From positions 939,001 to 1,003,000 of the forward strand of contig CAVSDF010000010.1 in NCBI GenBank assembly GCA_963726715.1: a stretch of 64,000 nucleotides of DNA, read 5' to 3'. The notes below the pieces were generated by a model. The model was not told the DNA's origin and searched no databases. It saw only the letters and a list, made by a program, of their open reading frames with translations. Of this stretch, positions 8,483 to 18,169 are shown one piece after another. Numbering within the stretch: position 1 is the first letter of the stretch; each line of letters begins with the position of its first letter. The position numbers and the translations under genes are program-made. This DNA is from CAVSDF01 sp963726715 (GTDB taxonomy: Bacteria > Bacteroidota > Rhodothermia > Rhodothermales > BA12).

Positions 8483-9418
8483 ATGTCGTCCACGCTGCCC
8501 CCCGCCCCCATCGCCTCCGCGCTCCGCCCCGACCTGCGGCGCTACGCGTGGCTGTCGGTGGCGGCGGCGCTCGTCACGATCGCGGTCAAGACGGCGGCGT
8601 GGATGCTCACCGACTCGGTCGGACTGCTCTCGGACGCCCTCGAATCGCTCGTCAACCTCGGCGCGGCGTTTCTCGCGCTCGCGTCCGTCACCATCGCCGC
8701 GCGCCCGCCCGACGAGGACCACACCTTCGGCCACGACAAGGTCGAGTACCTCGCCGCCGCCGTCGAGGGCGTGCTCGTGCTCCTCGCCGCCATCGCCATC
8801 GGCGTCGCCGCCTCGATGCGACTCGTCGATCCCCGGATGCCGTCGCAGCCGCTCCTCGGCTCTGCCGTTGCGGGCGTGGCGTCGCTCGTCAACCTCGCCG
8901 TTGCGCGGGTGCTGCTGCGGGCGGGCGCGCGCCACCGCTCGCCGACGCTCTCCGCCGACGGCCACCACCTCATGACCGACGTGTGGAGCAGCGTGGGCGT
9001 GCTCGTGGGCGTCGCGCTCGTCGCCGCGACCGGGTGGGCGTGGCTCGACCCGCTCCTCGGCCTCGCCGTCGCCGTCATCATCGTGCGCGCGGGCGGGCGG
9101 CTCGTCTTCGGCGCCGCGGGCGGGCTGATGGACCGCGCCTTCGAAAGCGACGACCTCGCCACCGTCGAGGCCATCCTCGACCGTCACCGCGCTGCCGGTC
9201 TCGACTTCCACGCCGTCCGGACGCGGCAGGCGGGCGCGCGGCGCTTCATGAGTGTCCACGTCCTCGTTCCACCCGACTGGACCGTCACGCGCGGCCACGA
9301 CGAGGCCGAAGGCATCGAGGCCGATCTGCGCGCCGCGATCCCCGGCCTCTCGGTGCTCACCCACCTCGAACCCCTCGGCGACCCGAGCGCCGACGCCGAC
9401 ATCGACCTCGACCGCTGA
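8483..9418 (+). CDS. Cation diffusion facilitator family metal transporter
   Basis: 311 residues, the usual length. Six transmembrane helices span about residues 20-220, followed by a cytoplasmic domain of about 90 residues. The second helix carries VGLLSDALESLVNLG and the fifth carries SADGHHLMTDVWSS, where the histidine and aspartate correspond to the metal site of the family. FGHDKVEYLAAAVEG between helices 2 and 3 is a classic CDF segment. It should export divalent metal such as zinc, iron or cobalt in exchange for protons; the ion cannot be decided from sequence. The ATG at 8483 is the only sensible start. Confidence 0.9.
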   Translation: MSSTLPPAPIASALRPDLRRYAWLSVAAALVTIAVKTAAWMLTDSVGLLSDALESLVNLGAAFLALASVTIAARPPDEDHTFGHDKVEYLAAAVEGVLVLLAAIAIGVAASMRLVDPRMPSQPLLGSAVAGVASLVNLAVARVLLRAGARHRSPTLSADGHHLMTDVWSSVGVLVGVALVAATGWAWLDPLLGLAVAVIIVRAGGRLVFGAAGGLMDRAFESDDLATVEAILDRHRAAGLDFHAVRTRQAGARRFMSVHVLVPPDWTVTRGHDEAEGIEADLRAAIPGLSVLTHLEPLGDPSADADIDLDR

Positions 9419-9613
9419 GGGCGGGTTGGGGCGTTTGTGGGTTGGTGAGGGGTGGGATGGTGAGAGCGCGGCGGCCGCAGGCGCCGAGGGGCGAACCGGA
9501 TCGAAGGGGAGCCGATCTCGGATTCCGCCACCGATCTGCTCTCTCCCACAACCTCACAAGCGCGCCGTTCACAACCCTCACCAACTCACCCACTCGCCTC
9601 TCACCAACCCCCA
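9419..9613. repeat. Composite intergenic repeat with GT-rich and AC-rich arms
   Basis: Immediately after the CDF stop comes a GT-rich arm (GTGGGTTGGTGAGGGG at about 9436). About 80 bases of interior sequence include GCGAACCGGATCGAAGG, which resembles the GCGAACCGAAGG repeat seen elsewhere. The right arm is AC-rich (ACCCTCACCAACTCACCC, then CTCACCAACCCCC). The arms could pair as a long imperfect stem. Confidence 0.55.
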
Positions 9614-9707
9614 CGGTCGGTTCGCGGTGGGGGCGGATGCGTGGATGTCGGCGCTCCGGGGGCGCGGCGTATCATCGGATCGACCGTTTGCCCCCGCCGC
9701 CCTGCCG

Positions 9708-12050
9708 ATGCCCGTCGATTCGACCGCCTCCGTCCTTGCTGTTCGTCCGGAGGCCGCGCGTGTCGCGCGCCGCGGGGCCGTGCTCGCGCTTCTGCTCGTC
9801 CTCTTCGCCGCCGCCGCGCCGCTCGCGCAGGCCCAGACCGCCTCGCTGCGCGGATTCGTGCGCGACGCGTCGAGCGGCGAGGCCCTCGAAGGCGCCACCG
9901 TCGTCCTCGTCGCCGAAGACGGACGCGTGACCGGCGGCACCGCCGACAGCGACGGCTTCTTCGCCGTGCTCCGCATCGCCGCCGGGGGCTACGGCGTGCG
10001 CGTGAGCTACCTCGGCTACGAGATGCGGCGCGACACGCTCGTCGTGCGAGCGGGCGAGGACATCACGCGCGTCTACGAACTGCGCCCGAGCGACCTCGAA
10101 GGGCAGGAGGTCACCGTCTCCGCGGAAGGCAACGGCGCGGCCTCGCTCGGCACCGTCGGCCTCGACGTCGTGCGCCCGGCGGACATCGAGCGCCTGCCGA
10201 CGCCCGGCGTCTCCGCCGACCTCGTCGCCTACGTCTCGACGCAGCCCGGCGTCGTCGTGCAGGGCGACCGTGGCGGGCAGCTCTTCGTGCGCGGCGGCAC
10301 GCCCTCGCAGAACCTCGTGCTCATCGACGGCATCCCCCTCCTCCAGCCCTTCCACCTCATCGGCTTCTACTCGGCGTTCCCGGCGGACATCCTCGCCAGC
10401 GCCGATTTCTACGCCGGTGGCTTCGGCGCGCGCTACGGCGGGCGCATCTCGTCGGTGCTCGACGTCAAGGCCCGAACCGGCAACAAGCGCCGCTACGAAG
10501 GGTCGGTGAGCGCCGGGCCGTTCCTCGTCACCGCCGCCCTCGAAGGGCCGATCGTGCCCGGCAAGGTGTCGTTCCTGCTGAGCGACCGCGAGTCGATCAT
10601 CGAGGGCGTCGCGCCGCGCCTCTTCGACCGCAACCTGCCGTACCGCTTCTACGACCGCTTCGCCAAGGTCGCCGCCGACCTCGGCACGCGCACGACCGCG
10701 ACGGCGACGCTGATGCAGACCTACGACCGCGGACGCCTCTCCGACCTGCAGAGCGGGCGCCCGGTCGGCACCGACGAGCCGGACGAGCACGTCGTCTGGC
10801 GAAACGGCGCCTACGGCGTGCGCCTGCTCCACCTGCCCGCGTCGGTGCCGGTCATCGCCGAGGTCATCGGCACGCTCACGCAGCACGAGAACCTCTACGG
10901 CGAACCCGGCGACGAAGCGAGGCAGTCGTCGGTGCAGTCGATCAACGTCGGCGGGTCGATCACGTGGCTCTACGGCGCCGACGAGGTCGAATTCGGCTTC
11001 GGCGTGCGCAACGTGCAGCTCGACTACGAACTCGGCGGCCAGTACGAGGGCGTCGCCTCGGACGTCGAGTACCTCACCGAGGGCACGCTCTACGCCGATG
11101 TCGCCCTGCCGCTTGGGGCCACGTACGGCCTCAAGCCCGGCGTTCGGCTCTCGGCCTTCCGCGGACGCTCGACGGTCGAGCCGCGCCTGCGCGCCTACTT
11201 CCGCCCGGGCGGGCGGAGCGCCAAACACCAGTTCACCGCCGCGTGGGGCATCTACCGGCAGGACTTAGAGGGCATCGCCGACCGCCGCGACGCGGGCGAC
11301 GTGTTCACCGCGTGGATCGCGTCGGGCACCGGCGACGGCGTGCCGCGCGCGATGCACGTCATCGGCGGCTACGGATACAAGCCGGGGCGCCAGTTCTCGT
11401 TCGAGATCGAGGGCTACTGGAAGGAACTCGACAACCTGCTCGCGCCCGCCTTCTCCAGCGTCCCGCGATTCACGGCGCGTCTGCAGAAGACCGACGGACG
11501 CGTCCTCGGCGCCGACGTGAAGATGACCGCCGAGCGCGGGCCGGTCTTCGGCTCGCTCGCCTACGGCATCAGCCAGACGCGCTACCGCGCGCTCGATGCC
11601 CGGCGGCAGGCGCTCAACGGCGGCGAGCCGTACACGTACGCGCCCCCGCACGACCGCCCGCACCAGATCACCGCCGTCCTCGCCGTCGAGGTCAGGGGCT
11701 TCCAGCTCTCGACACAGATGCAGTTCGGCGCGGGCCTGCCGTTCACGCGCTCGTCGGGCTTCGACACCTTCGTCCTCCTCGACAGCCTGACCGACGTGCG
11801 CACCGAGCCGGGCACCTCGCGCGTGCTCTACGGCAGCCCCTACGACGCCCGCCTGCCGACGTACCACCGCCTCGACGTGTCGCTCGAACGCGTCTTCGAG
11901 ATGACGCGCCGCACCGCCCTCACGCTGCAGGCAGGCGTGACGAACGCCTACGACCGCCGCAACCTCTTCTACCTCGACCTCTTCACGCTGCGCCGCATCG
12001 ACCAGTTGCCGCTGATCCCGAGCGCCGGTCTGAAACTGGCCTTCAAGTAA
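9708..12050 (+). CDS. TonB-dependent receptor with carboxypeptidase-regulatory-like N-terminus
   Basis: 780 residues. A signal peptide (LALLLVLFAAAAPLAQAQ) leads into a beta-sandwich domain (SLRGFVRDASSGEALEGA, residues about 45-130), then a plug domain (LFVRGGTPSQNLVLIDGIPL and YGGRISSVLDVKA), then a beta-barrel ending in SAGLKLAFK. It should import a ligand through the outer membrane using TonB energy; the ligand is unknown. The DUF4249 lipoprotein 77 bases downstream is the usual partner of this receptor class in Bacteroidota. The ATG at 9708 follows cctgccg. Confidence 0.88.
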   Translation: MPVDSTASVLAVRPEAARVARRGAVLALLLVLFAAAAPLAQAQTASLRGFVRDASSGEALEGATVVLVAEDGRVTGGTADSDGFFAVLRIAAGGYGVRVSYLGYEMRRDTLVVRAGEDITRVYELRPSDLEGQEVTVSAEGNGAASLGTVGLDVVRPADIERLPTPGVSADLVAYVSTQPGVVVQGDRGGQLFVRGGTPSQNLVLIDGIPLLQPFHLIGFYSAFPADILASADFYAGGFGARYGGRISSVLDVKARTGNKRRYEGSVSAGPFLVTAALEGPIVPGKVSFLLSDRESIIEGVAPRLFDRNLPYRFYDRFAKVAADLGTRTTATATLMQTYDRGRLSDLQSGRPVGTDEPDEHVVWRNGAYGVRLLHLPASVPVIAEVIGTLTQHENLYGEPGDEARQSSVQSINVGGSITWLYGADEVEFGFGVRNVQLDYELGGQYEGVASDVEYLTEGTLYADVALPLGATYGLKPGVRLSAFRGRSTVEPRLRAYFRPGGRSAKHQFTAAWGIYRQDLEGIADRRDAGDVFTAWIASGTGDGVPRAMHVIGGYGYKPGRQFSFEIEGYWKELDNLLAPAFSSVPRFTARLQKTDGRVLGADVKMTAERGPVFGSLAYGISQTRYRALDARRQALNGGEPYTYAPPHDRPHQITAVLAVEVRGFQLSTQMQFGAGLPFTRSSGFDTFVLLDSLTDVRTEPGTSRVLYGSPYDARLPTYHRLDVSLERVFEMTRRTALTLQAGVTNAYDRRNLFYLDLFTLRRIDQLPLIPSAGLKLAFK

Positions 12051-12127
12051 AAAGGGGGCATGAGGGGATGCAGGGCTGAACGGGTCCAGCCTTCCTCTCG
12101 AAAATCGCCTGCCGTCTCCTGACATCC

Positions 12128-13111
12128 GTGCGGCGATTCACTGCCTCCGCTGCCCGCGCACCTGCGCCGCCCGTCTCTTCGCTCTCCTCCGTGCTCCGCC
12201 TCTCCGTGCCCCGCCTGCCCGCGCGCCGCCTCGCCGCCGTCCTCGCGTCTCTCGCGGCCCTCGCCACCGGCGCGGCCGTGTCGGGGTGTGAGGACGCCGT
12301 CAACCCGTTCCTCGACGAGCCGCGCTACTTCACCGTCTATGGCTTCCTCTCGACCGATGCCGACACGCAGGTGCTGCGCATCGAGGCCGTCCGCCGCACC
12401 GTCGAGTTGCCGCAGCCGGGGCCCCTCGACGCCGTCGTCACGACCACCGACGCGACGACGGGGACGGTGACGACGTGGCGCGACTCGCTCGTCGCCTTCC
12501 GCGACGGCACGCGCGGGCACGTGTTTTTCGCCGCCTTCCGCGCGCAGCACGGCCGCGCCTACCGCCTCGCGGTCACCCGCAGCGACGGCTCCGCCGCGAC
12601 CGCCACGACCCGCGTGCCGCCGCGCATCGCCCCGGCCATCGGCGCCGAGCCGCGCCCGAACGATGCCACGGGCGGAAACGCCTCACAGGCCGTCGTCTTC
12701 GGCGGCGTCGCCAACCCGCCGCGCCAGGTGGCCGTCACCTACCGCTTCGCCCCGGCCCGCGTCGACTTCCCGTTTCGCGACATCCGCCTCGTCTACGAAG
12801 GCCCCGACATCGGCGCGCGCGTCGCGTCGGGGTGGCAGGTGCGGGCGATGTTCTCGCGCGACATCGACACGCTCAACCGCATCTTCCCCGCTGGAAAGCC
12901 CCCGCTGCTCTCCGTCGGCGTGCGGCTCGCGCAGGGCGACTCGGCGTGGGTGCCCCCCGGCGGCACGTTCGACTTCGAGACCCTCATCGAGCCCACCCAG
13001 CTCACCAACGTCACGGGCGGCTTCGGCTTCTTCGGCAGCGTGGGGATGCAGCGCGCCGAGTGGGGCCTCTCGGGCGCCCTCACGGCGGCCCTCGGCTACC
13101 CGCTCCCGTGA
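12128..13111 (+). CDS. DUF4249 lipoprotein, partner of the TonB receptor
   Basis: Up to 327 residues. The hydrophobic stretch LAAVLASLAALATGAAVSGC ends in a lipobox, so the mature protein starts at the cysteine near residue 53 and is probably outer-membrane anchored. The body (FTVYGFLSTDADTQVLRIEAVRRT, GTRGHVFFAAFRAQHGRAYRLAVTRSDG) matches the DUF4249 family found beside TonB receptors. The start is uncertain: the GTG at 12128 gives an unusually long basic leader, and an internal GTG could be the real one. The function of the family is not known; the context suggests ligand capture for the receptor. Confidence 0.75.
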   Translation: MRRFTASAARAPAPPVSSLSSVLRLSVPRLPARRLAAVLASLAALATGAAVSGCEDAVNPFLDEPRYFTVYGFLSTDADTQVLRIEAVRRTVELPQPGPLDAVVTTTDATTGTVTTWRDSLVAFRDGTRGHVFFAAFRAQHGRAYRLAVTRSDGSAATATTRVPPRIAPAIGAEPRPNDATGGNASQAVVFGGVANPPRQVAVTYRFAPARVDFPFRDIRLVYEGPDIGARVASGWQVRAMFSRDIDTLNRIFPAGKPPLLSVGVRLAQGDSAWVPPGGTFDFETLIEPTQLTNVTGGFGFFGSVGMQRAEWGLSGALTAALGYPLP

Positions 13112-13157
13112 TGCGGACGACCGACGAGCGACGACCGGCGACGGGGCGACCGGCGAC

Positions 13158-13978
13158 GTGGCGACCGGCGACGGCGGTGGGGCGGACGGCGGGGCGCCGC
13201 CCGTTCGCATCGTCGTCGTGACGCCCGCCTTCAACGAAGCGCGCTCGATCGGCCTCGTCGCGGGGGACGTGCCGCGCGCGCCGTTTTCTGCGGACGGGAT
13301 GGAGATGGAGCACGCGCGGCGCATGTCGTCGCCCACATCGTCGTCAACAACGCCTCGACCGACGAGACCGAGGCCAACGCCCGCGCCGCCGGGTGCGCCG
13401 TCGTGCGTGAGCCGCAGCGAGGCTACGGGCAGGCCTGCCTGACGGGCATCGCCGCCGCCGCCGCCTACGCGCCCGACATCGTCGTCTTCCTCGACGGCGA
13501 CTACAGCGACCACCCGGACGAACTGCCGCGCGTCGTCGCCCCGATTCTGCGCGGCGAGGCCGTCTTCGTCGTCGGCTCGCGGATGCGCGGCGTGCGCGAG
13601 CCGGGGGCGATGCTGCCGCAGGCGCTCCTTGGCAACCGCCTCGCCTGCGCGCTCATGCGCTGGATCTGGGGCGTCCGCTGGACCGATCTGGGCCCCTTCC
13701 GCGCCATCACGTGGGGAGCGCTCGCCGGTCTGGGCATGGAGGACCGCACGTACGGCTGGACGGTCGAGATGCAGATCCGCGCCGCCGCCGCGGGCCTCGC
13801 CTGCGCCGAAGTGCCCGTCTCCTACCGCCGCCGCGTCGGCGTCTCGAAGATCACCGGCACCCTCGCGGGCACGGTCGGCGCCTCGTGGAAGATCCTGTCG
13901 ACGATCGCGCGCTTCGCCGTCCGCGTTCCGCCGCGCCGGGCCGAGGTTCGGAAGGCGAAAGCATTCCCTGGCCTCTGA
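13158..13978 (+). CDS. Family 2 glycosyltransferase (one frameshift)
   Basis: The first part (VRIVVVTPAFNEARSIG) and the second part (HVVAHIVVNNASTDETEANA, then VVFLDGDYSDHP) belong to one dolichol-phosphate-mannose-synthase-like GT2 enzyme, but they lie in different frames. A single missing base near 13320, in ggcgcatgtc, would join them. VVNNASTDET and FLDGDYSDHP are the nucleotide-sugar and metal-binding motifs. There are no membrane helices, so it is probably a cytosolic glycosyltransferase acting on a lipid carrier. The GTG at 13158 is a tentative start, since the upstream 50 bases are a low-complexity GGCGAC-rich tandem that encodes little. Stop at 13976. Confidence 0.7.
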
Positions 13979-14072
13979 AACTTCGGGTGGAACCGCACCC
14001 GGATGCCGGGGGTCTCTGCCCGATACCTCCCCCCCGTTTCCGCGGCCCCGCGCCGCGCATCGCCCCGATCTG

Positions 14073-15038
14073 ATGGATCAGCACGACATCTGGTTCAACG
14101 GCAAACTCGTTCCCTTCGAGAGCGCCACCGTCCACGTCCTCACGCACGCGCTCCACTACGGCTCGTCGGTCTTCGAAGGCATCCGCTGCTACGCCACCGA
14201 CCGCGGCCCGGCGGTCCTGCGCCTGCGCGAGCACACGCGCCGCCTCGTCGATTCGGCCAAGATCTACCGGATGGAGATCCCCTACGACCTCGACACGATC
14301 GACGGCGCCGTCCTCGACACCATCGCCGCCTCGGGGATGGGCGCGTGCTACATCCGCCCGCTCGTCTACCGCGGGTTCGGGAAGATGGGCGTCAACCCGC
14401 TCCACAACCCCGTCGAGACCGCCATTGCCGTCTGGGACTGGGGCGGCCTACCTCGGCCCCGAGGCCCTCGAAAAGGGCGTCGACGTGCACGTCTCGTCGT
14501 GGCAGCGCTACGCGCCGAACACGATCCCGGCGCTCGCCAAGGCGGGCGGCAACTACCTCTCGTCGTCGCTCGCCAAGATGGACGCCGTGCTCGGCGGCTT
14601 CGCCGAGGGCATCATGCTCAACACCGACGGCTACGTGGCGGAAGGCTCGGGCGAGAACCTGTTCCTCGTGCGCGACGGCAAGATCGTGACGCCGCCTGCG
14701 GCGCTCTCGGTGCTCCCCGGCATCACGCGCGACCTCCGTCGTGCACGCTCGCGCGCGACGCGGGCTACGAGGTCGAGGAGGCGCTCATCCCGCGCGAGGC
14801 GCTCTACCTCGCCGACGAGCTGTTCTTCACCGGCACCGCCGCCGAGATCACGCCCGTCCGCACGGTCGACCACCACACCATCGGAACGGGCCGCCGCGGC
14901 CCGGTGACGGAGGCCTTGCAGAACGCCTTCAACGACATCATCCACCGCGGCAACGACCCCTACGGCTGGCTCACCTTCGTCGGCGACCGCACGACCGCGA
15001 CCGGCGACGGCGCCGCGGTCGAAGCTGCCGGGGTGTGA
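14073..15038 (+). pseudogene. ilvE: Branched-chain amino acid aminotransferase, broken by three one-base insertions
   Basis: The reading order is MDQHDIWFNGKLVPFESATV up to ETAIAVWDWG, then AYLGPEALEKGVDVHVSSW to VLPGITRD, then TLARDAGYEVEEALIPREA to the stop at 15038. Together these give a class IV aminotransferase of about 320 residues. Catalytic and substrate markers are intact: the PLP lysine in LAKAGGNYLSS, GYVAEGSGENLF, and TGTAAEITPV near the end. It catalyses the last step of leucine, isoleucine and valine synthesis. Extra bases near 14445, 14738 and 14746 break the frame. Because all active-site residues are preserved, sequencing error is more likely than real decay. Confidence 0.8.
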
Positions 15039-15095
15039 AGCACCGGGACGTGCGTGCGTGGTTCGTTCGGTGAGACGGCGCAGGGCGGAGGGCAT

Positions 15096-15122
15096 CCTGT
15101 CAGGGTCAAGAACGCTGACAGG
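15096..15122. repeat. Inverted repeat CCTGTCAG ... CTGACAGG
   Basis: Eight-base perfect arms at 15096-15103 and 15115-15122 lie between the aminotransferase stop and the next gene. The same core, with ten-base arms GACCCTGTCA and TGACAGGGTC, recurs at 56963-56995. This is a two-copy palindromic repeat family in the window; a terminator role for the aminotransferase gene is possible. Confidence 0.55.
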
Positions 15123-15243
15123 GTAGCGCAGGCCGCGGTTGCAGCATCAGGCGGCGGGCCGCGGTGGCGGTGAGCGTTGCGAAACGGGACGGGCGGCGGC
15201 GGCGCGGGGGCGATATTGCGGATGTCCCCTTCCCCGCGCGCCG

Positions 15244-15918
15244 ATGCCCTCCCCAACCGATGCCCGCCGACCGCTCGCCTCGCGGTCGAGTGCGTGGGCG
15301 CCGCGCGCTGCGAGCGCCCTTGCCCGCACCGGCGCAACGCCGAACCAGGTGTCCATCGCCAGCCTCGTGTTCGCGGCGGCGGGCGCCGCGCTCCTCGTCG
15401 TCGCCACCCCGCTCGCGCTCGTCGGGGCGGCGGTGATGGTGCAGGTGCGGCTTCTCTGCAACCTGCTCGATGGCCTGATCGCGGTCGAGGGCGGGAAGGC
15501 GACGCCTGCCGGGGCGCTCTACAACGAGGTGCCCGACCGCATCGCCGATTCGGCGCTTCTCGTCGCGCTCGGGTACGGGGCGGGGATGCCGTGGCTCGGG
15601 TGGGCAGCGGCGCTCGCGGCGGCCCTGACCGCCTACATCCGAACGCTCGGCGGGGCGCTCGGGCAACCGCAGGACTTCCGCGGGCCGATGGCCAAGCAGC
15701 AGCGGATGGCGGTGCTGACGCTCGCCTGCCTCGTCGGCGCCGCCGAGATCGCCCTCCACGCGACGACGTGGACGCTCGTCGCCGCCGCGGCCCTCATCGC
15801 CCTCGGAAGCGTCGTCACCTGCGCGACGCGCCTGCGCGCCATCGCCCGCCGCCTCGCGCCGTCCTACGACCCGTCGCCGCCGCGCCCGTCTGCCACCGAG
15901 TGGCGCGGACTGCGGTGA
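15244..15918 (+). CDS. CDP-alcohol phosphatidyltransferase with atypical catalytic motif
   Basis: 224 residues, with several hydrophobic segments from SIASLVFAAAGAALLVVA onwards. The catalytic region reads NLLDGLIAVEGG, then GALYNEVPD. Compared with the canonical DxxDGxxAR-x8-GxxxDxxxD motif, the first and third aspartates are asparagine and the arginine is valine, while the second and fourth aspartates and both glycines are kept. This looks like the YnbA-type branch rather than PgsA or PssA. The next two genes, an acyltransferase and a CdsA, make and activate phosphatidic acid, so the three probably form one phospholipid head-group module in the inner membrane. The alcohol acceptor is unknown. 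The ATG at 15244 follows gcgccg. Confidence 0.78.
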   Translation: MPSPTDARRPLASRSSAWAPRAASALARTGATPNQVSIASLVFAAAGAALLVVATPLALVGAAVMVQVRLLCNLLDGLIAVEGGKATPAGALYNEVPDRIADSALLVALGYGAGMPWLGWAAALAAALTAYIRTLGGALGQPQDFRGPMAKQQRMAVLTLACLVGAAEIALHATTWTLVAAAALIALGSVVTCATRLRAIARRLAPSYDPSPPRPSATEWRGLR

Positions 15919-16211
15919 TTGGTGGTGGTTGGTCGTTGATTGTTGGTTGTGATCGACCGCGTCCGCTCGTCTTCGGATGCTGTCTGGCAACTCCTCCCTT
16001 GAGGAACCGAAGGTCCGCGCAGCGGAAGGTGGCCCACCGCGAGGCGGCACAGGCTCCGGGCCGGAGGGTGGGGGCGGTTCAGAGACAATGGGACTGCCCC
16101 ACACCCCCACCCCGCTGCGCGGGGAGCCCCCTCAAGGGGGCGGTTTCTTCAGTCCAACACCAAACAGCCGCTCACCAACCCACCCCTCACCAACTCACCA
16201 CCCCTCCCCCC
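15919..16211. repeat. Spacer filled with nested repeats
   Basis: No gene is supported here. A GT-rich arm (TTGGTGGTGGTTGGTCG) directly follows the previous stop. At 16004-16027 lies a copy of the GAACCGAAGGTCCGCG repeat; an exact inverted copy sits at 19941-19964. At 16110-16141 are two adjacent hairpins, CCCCGC-TGC-GCGGGG and GCCCCC-TCAA-GGGGGC. An AC-rich arm (CTCACCAACCCACCCCTC) runs up to the ATG of the next gene. The GT-rich and AC-rich ends bracket the other repeats, as at 2219 and 34190. Confidence 0.6.
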
Positions 16212-16825
16212 ATGCTCGTCTCGCATCTGCTCATCGGCGTCGTGCGGCTGCTCGTCGGGGCGTCGGCGCGGTGGATCGGGTGCGGGCCGTCGCGGCGGCA
16301 GCGCGTCTACTTCGCCAACCACACGAGCCACGCCGACGCGCTCGCCATCTGGGCCGCCCTGCCGCGCGAGCTGCGGGCGTGACGCACCCCGTCGCCGCGC
16401 GCGACTACTGGGACCGCGGACGCCTCCGCCCGTGGCTCGCGCGGCGCGGCTTCAACGCCGTGCTGATCGACCGCGCGGCCCGACGGCGCACAAACCCGCG
16501 CCGCTCGCGCCCCTTCTCGACGACGCTCGCGGGCGGCGGTTCGCTGATCATTTTCCCCGAGGGAACGCGCGGTCAGACGCGGACGCCCCGGCGCCTTCAA
16601 GGCGGCCTCTACCGACTCGTCGAGGCCGCGCCCGACGCCGAGTTCGTGCCCGTCTACCTCGAAAACCTGAACCGGAGCATTCCGAAGGGCAGCTTCGTCC
16701 CGCTCCCGCTCGCTCTGCTCCGTCCGCTTCGGCACGCCCCTCGCCCGCATCGACGGCGAGACGCGCGACGCCTTCCTCGCCCGCGCCCGCGACGCCGTCA
16801 TCGCCTCCGCCGCGACTCCCCGTGA
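16212..16825 (+). pseudogene. 1-acyl-glycerol-3-phosphate acyltransferase (PlsC-like), frame broken several times
   Basis: The pieces in order are MLVSHLLIGVVRLLVGASAR to YFANHTSHADALAIWAALPREL, then THPVAARDYWDRGRLRPWL to GGGSLIIFPEGTRG, then LYRLVEAAPDAEFVPVYLENL and FGTPLARIDGETRD. The HX4D motif (NHTSHAD) and the FPEGTRG motif are the acyltransferase signatures; the N-terminal segment is a membrane anchor. The product would acylate lysophosphatidic acid in the inner membrane and feed the CdsA gene that follows. Frame changes occur near 16378, around 16500, near 16580 and near 16720. The C-terminal boundary is approximate. Confidence 0.68.
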
Positions 16826-16885
16826 CGCTGACACGACGGCGACGCCGACCGCCGCCCTCCCGACCGCCTCCACCGACTCGCCCGC

Positions 16886-17835
16886 CGTGCACCGACCGCC
16901 CACCCGTTCCTCTGGCTCGCGGGCGGCATCGCCGCCGTCCTCGTCGTCGCCTCGCTCGCCGGGTGGCTCCTCGGGCAGCGCGCGACGACCGACGACGGCC
17001 GCGCGACCGTCGAGAACCTGAACGCCCGCGTGCGCGCGTGGTGGGTGATGGTCGGCGTCTTCGGCGCCGCCACCGCGCTCGGCATCCACGGCACGACGGT
17101 GCTCTTCGCGCTCGTCTCGTTCTTCGCCCTCCGCGAGTTCGTGACGCTCACGCCGACGCGCCCCGCCGACCGCTACGCCCTTTTCGCCTGCTTCTTCTTC
17201 GTGCTGCCGGCGCAGTACATCTTCGTCGGGCAGGCGTGGTACGGCATGTTCTCGATCTTCATCCCCGTCTACGGCTTCCTGCTGCTGCCGTCGGTGATCG
17301 GCGATCGTCGGGCGACACCGATGCCTTCCTGGAGCGCGTGGCGAAGGTGCAGTGGGGCGTCGTGATCGCCGTCTACTGCCATCAGCCATGCGCCCGCGCT
17401 GCTCACGCTCGACATCCCCGGCTACGGCGGACGGCACCGCTGCTGCTTCTTCTATCTCCTGGTCGTCGTGCAGATGAGCGACGTGTTCCAGTACGTCGTC
17501 GGCAAGATGATCGGGGAGCCACAAGATCGCGCCGACGGTCAGCCCGTCGAAGACGTGGAGGGATTCATCGGGGGCGGCTGCTGGCGACGGCGCTCGGCGC
17601 GGGCTGTGGTGGATCACGCCGTTCACGCCCGCGCAGTCCCGCGGCGATGGCGTTCGTGGTCGTGGCGATGGGCTTCCTCGGCGGCCTCTCGCTCTCGGCC
17701 GTCAAGCGCAGCCTCGGCGCCAAGGACTGGGGAGCGGCGATCGAGGGCCACGGCGGCTTCCTCGACCGCATGGACTCGGTCGTTTTCGCCGCGCCCGTCT
17801 TCTTCCACCTCACCCGCTACTTCTTCGCGCCTTAG
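16886..17835 (+). pseudogene. cdsA: Phosphatidate cytidylyltransferase (CdsA), frame broken several times
   Basis: The long piece around 17030-17300 reads FGAATALGIHGTTVLFALV through LREFVTLTPTRPADRYALF, followed in shifted frames by AKVQWGVVIAVYC, VVVQMSDVFQYVVGKMIG, SPSKTWEGFIGGG and AMAFVVVAMGFLGGLSLSAV. The last 45 residues carry the complete CdsA signature (SAVKRSLGAKDWG, then HGGFLDRMDS). The enzyme makes CDP-diacylglycerol from phosphatidic acid and CTP in the inner membrane. Frames change near 17310, 17385, 17430, 17515, 17575 and 17640; the start is a guess at a GTG near 16886. With the CDP-alcohol transferase and acyltransferase upstream it completes a YnbAB-like lipid module. Confidence 0.72.
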
Positions 17836-18169
17836 AGGGAGGAACGACGGATGGTAGACGACGGACGACGCCGCAAAGGCCGTCCGGTGAGAGACAGCCT
17901 ACAACGTCCGTCATCCCCGCGAACCGAAGGTCCGCGAAGCGGAACGGGGGCCCCAGAAGGACGGACGCCGTGCGCGGGAAAGACGAAGGAGGGAACCACG
18001 TCTCCAGTCGACCGACACCCCACGACCGACGCGTCCAAGGCCGCACCGCCACGCCGCACAGGCGTTCGGCGACACGGCGGGTGACGGAATGGTTACGCGG
18101 GCCGTACCATCGGGGGACGCCGTCGTCCCCACCCTTCTCCTCGATCCGCACCTGATGCGACTCTCTCCG
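17836..18169. other. Intergenic region with one dispersed repeat
   Basis: About 330 bases without a supported gene. It contains the repeat at 17909-17950 listed separately. The remaining sequence should hold the promoter of the M28 peptidase gene, but no clear element is visible. Confidence 0.4.
17909..17950 (+). repeat. Dispersed repeat, CGTCATCCCCGCGAACCGAAGG type
   Basis: The core GAACCGAAGGTCCGCGAAGC at 17921-17940 is preceded by CGTCATCCCCGC and followed by GGAACGGGGG, so the outer ends (CCCCG and CGGGG) can pair. Near-identical copies lie at 16004-16027, 41179-41226 and, inverted, at 19941-19964. All are intergenic. Confidence 0.7.

Noticed and set aside
13113..13195. GGCGAC tandem considered as coding N-terminus or CRISPR-like array
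   Set aside because: Units are short and irregular without spacers. It is low-complexity sequence before the glycosyltransferase.
14073..15038. Programmed frameshifting in ilvE
   Set aside because: Three separate shifts without slippery sites or stimulatory structures, and similar indels throughout the window; sequence error explains it better.
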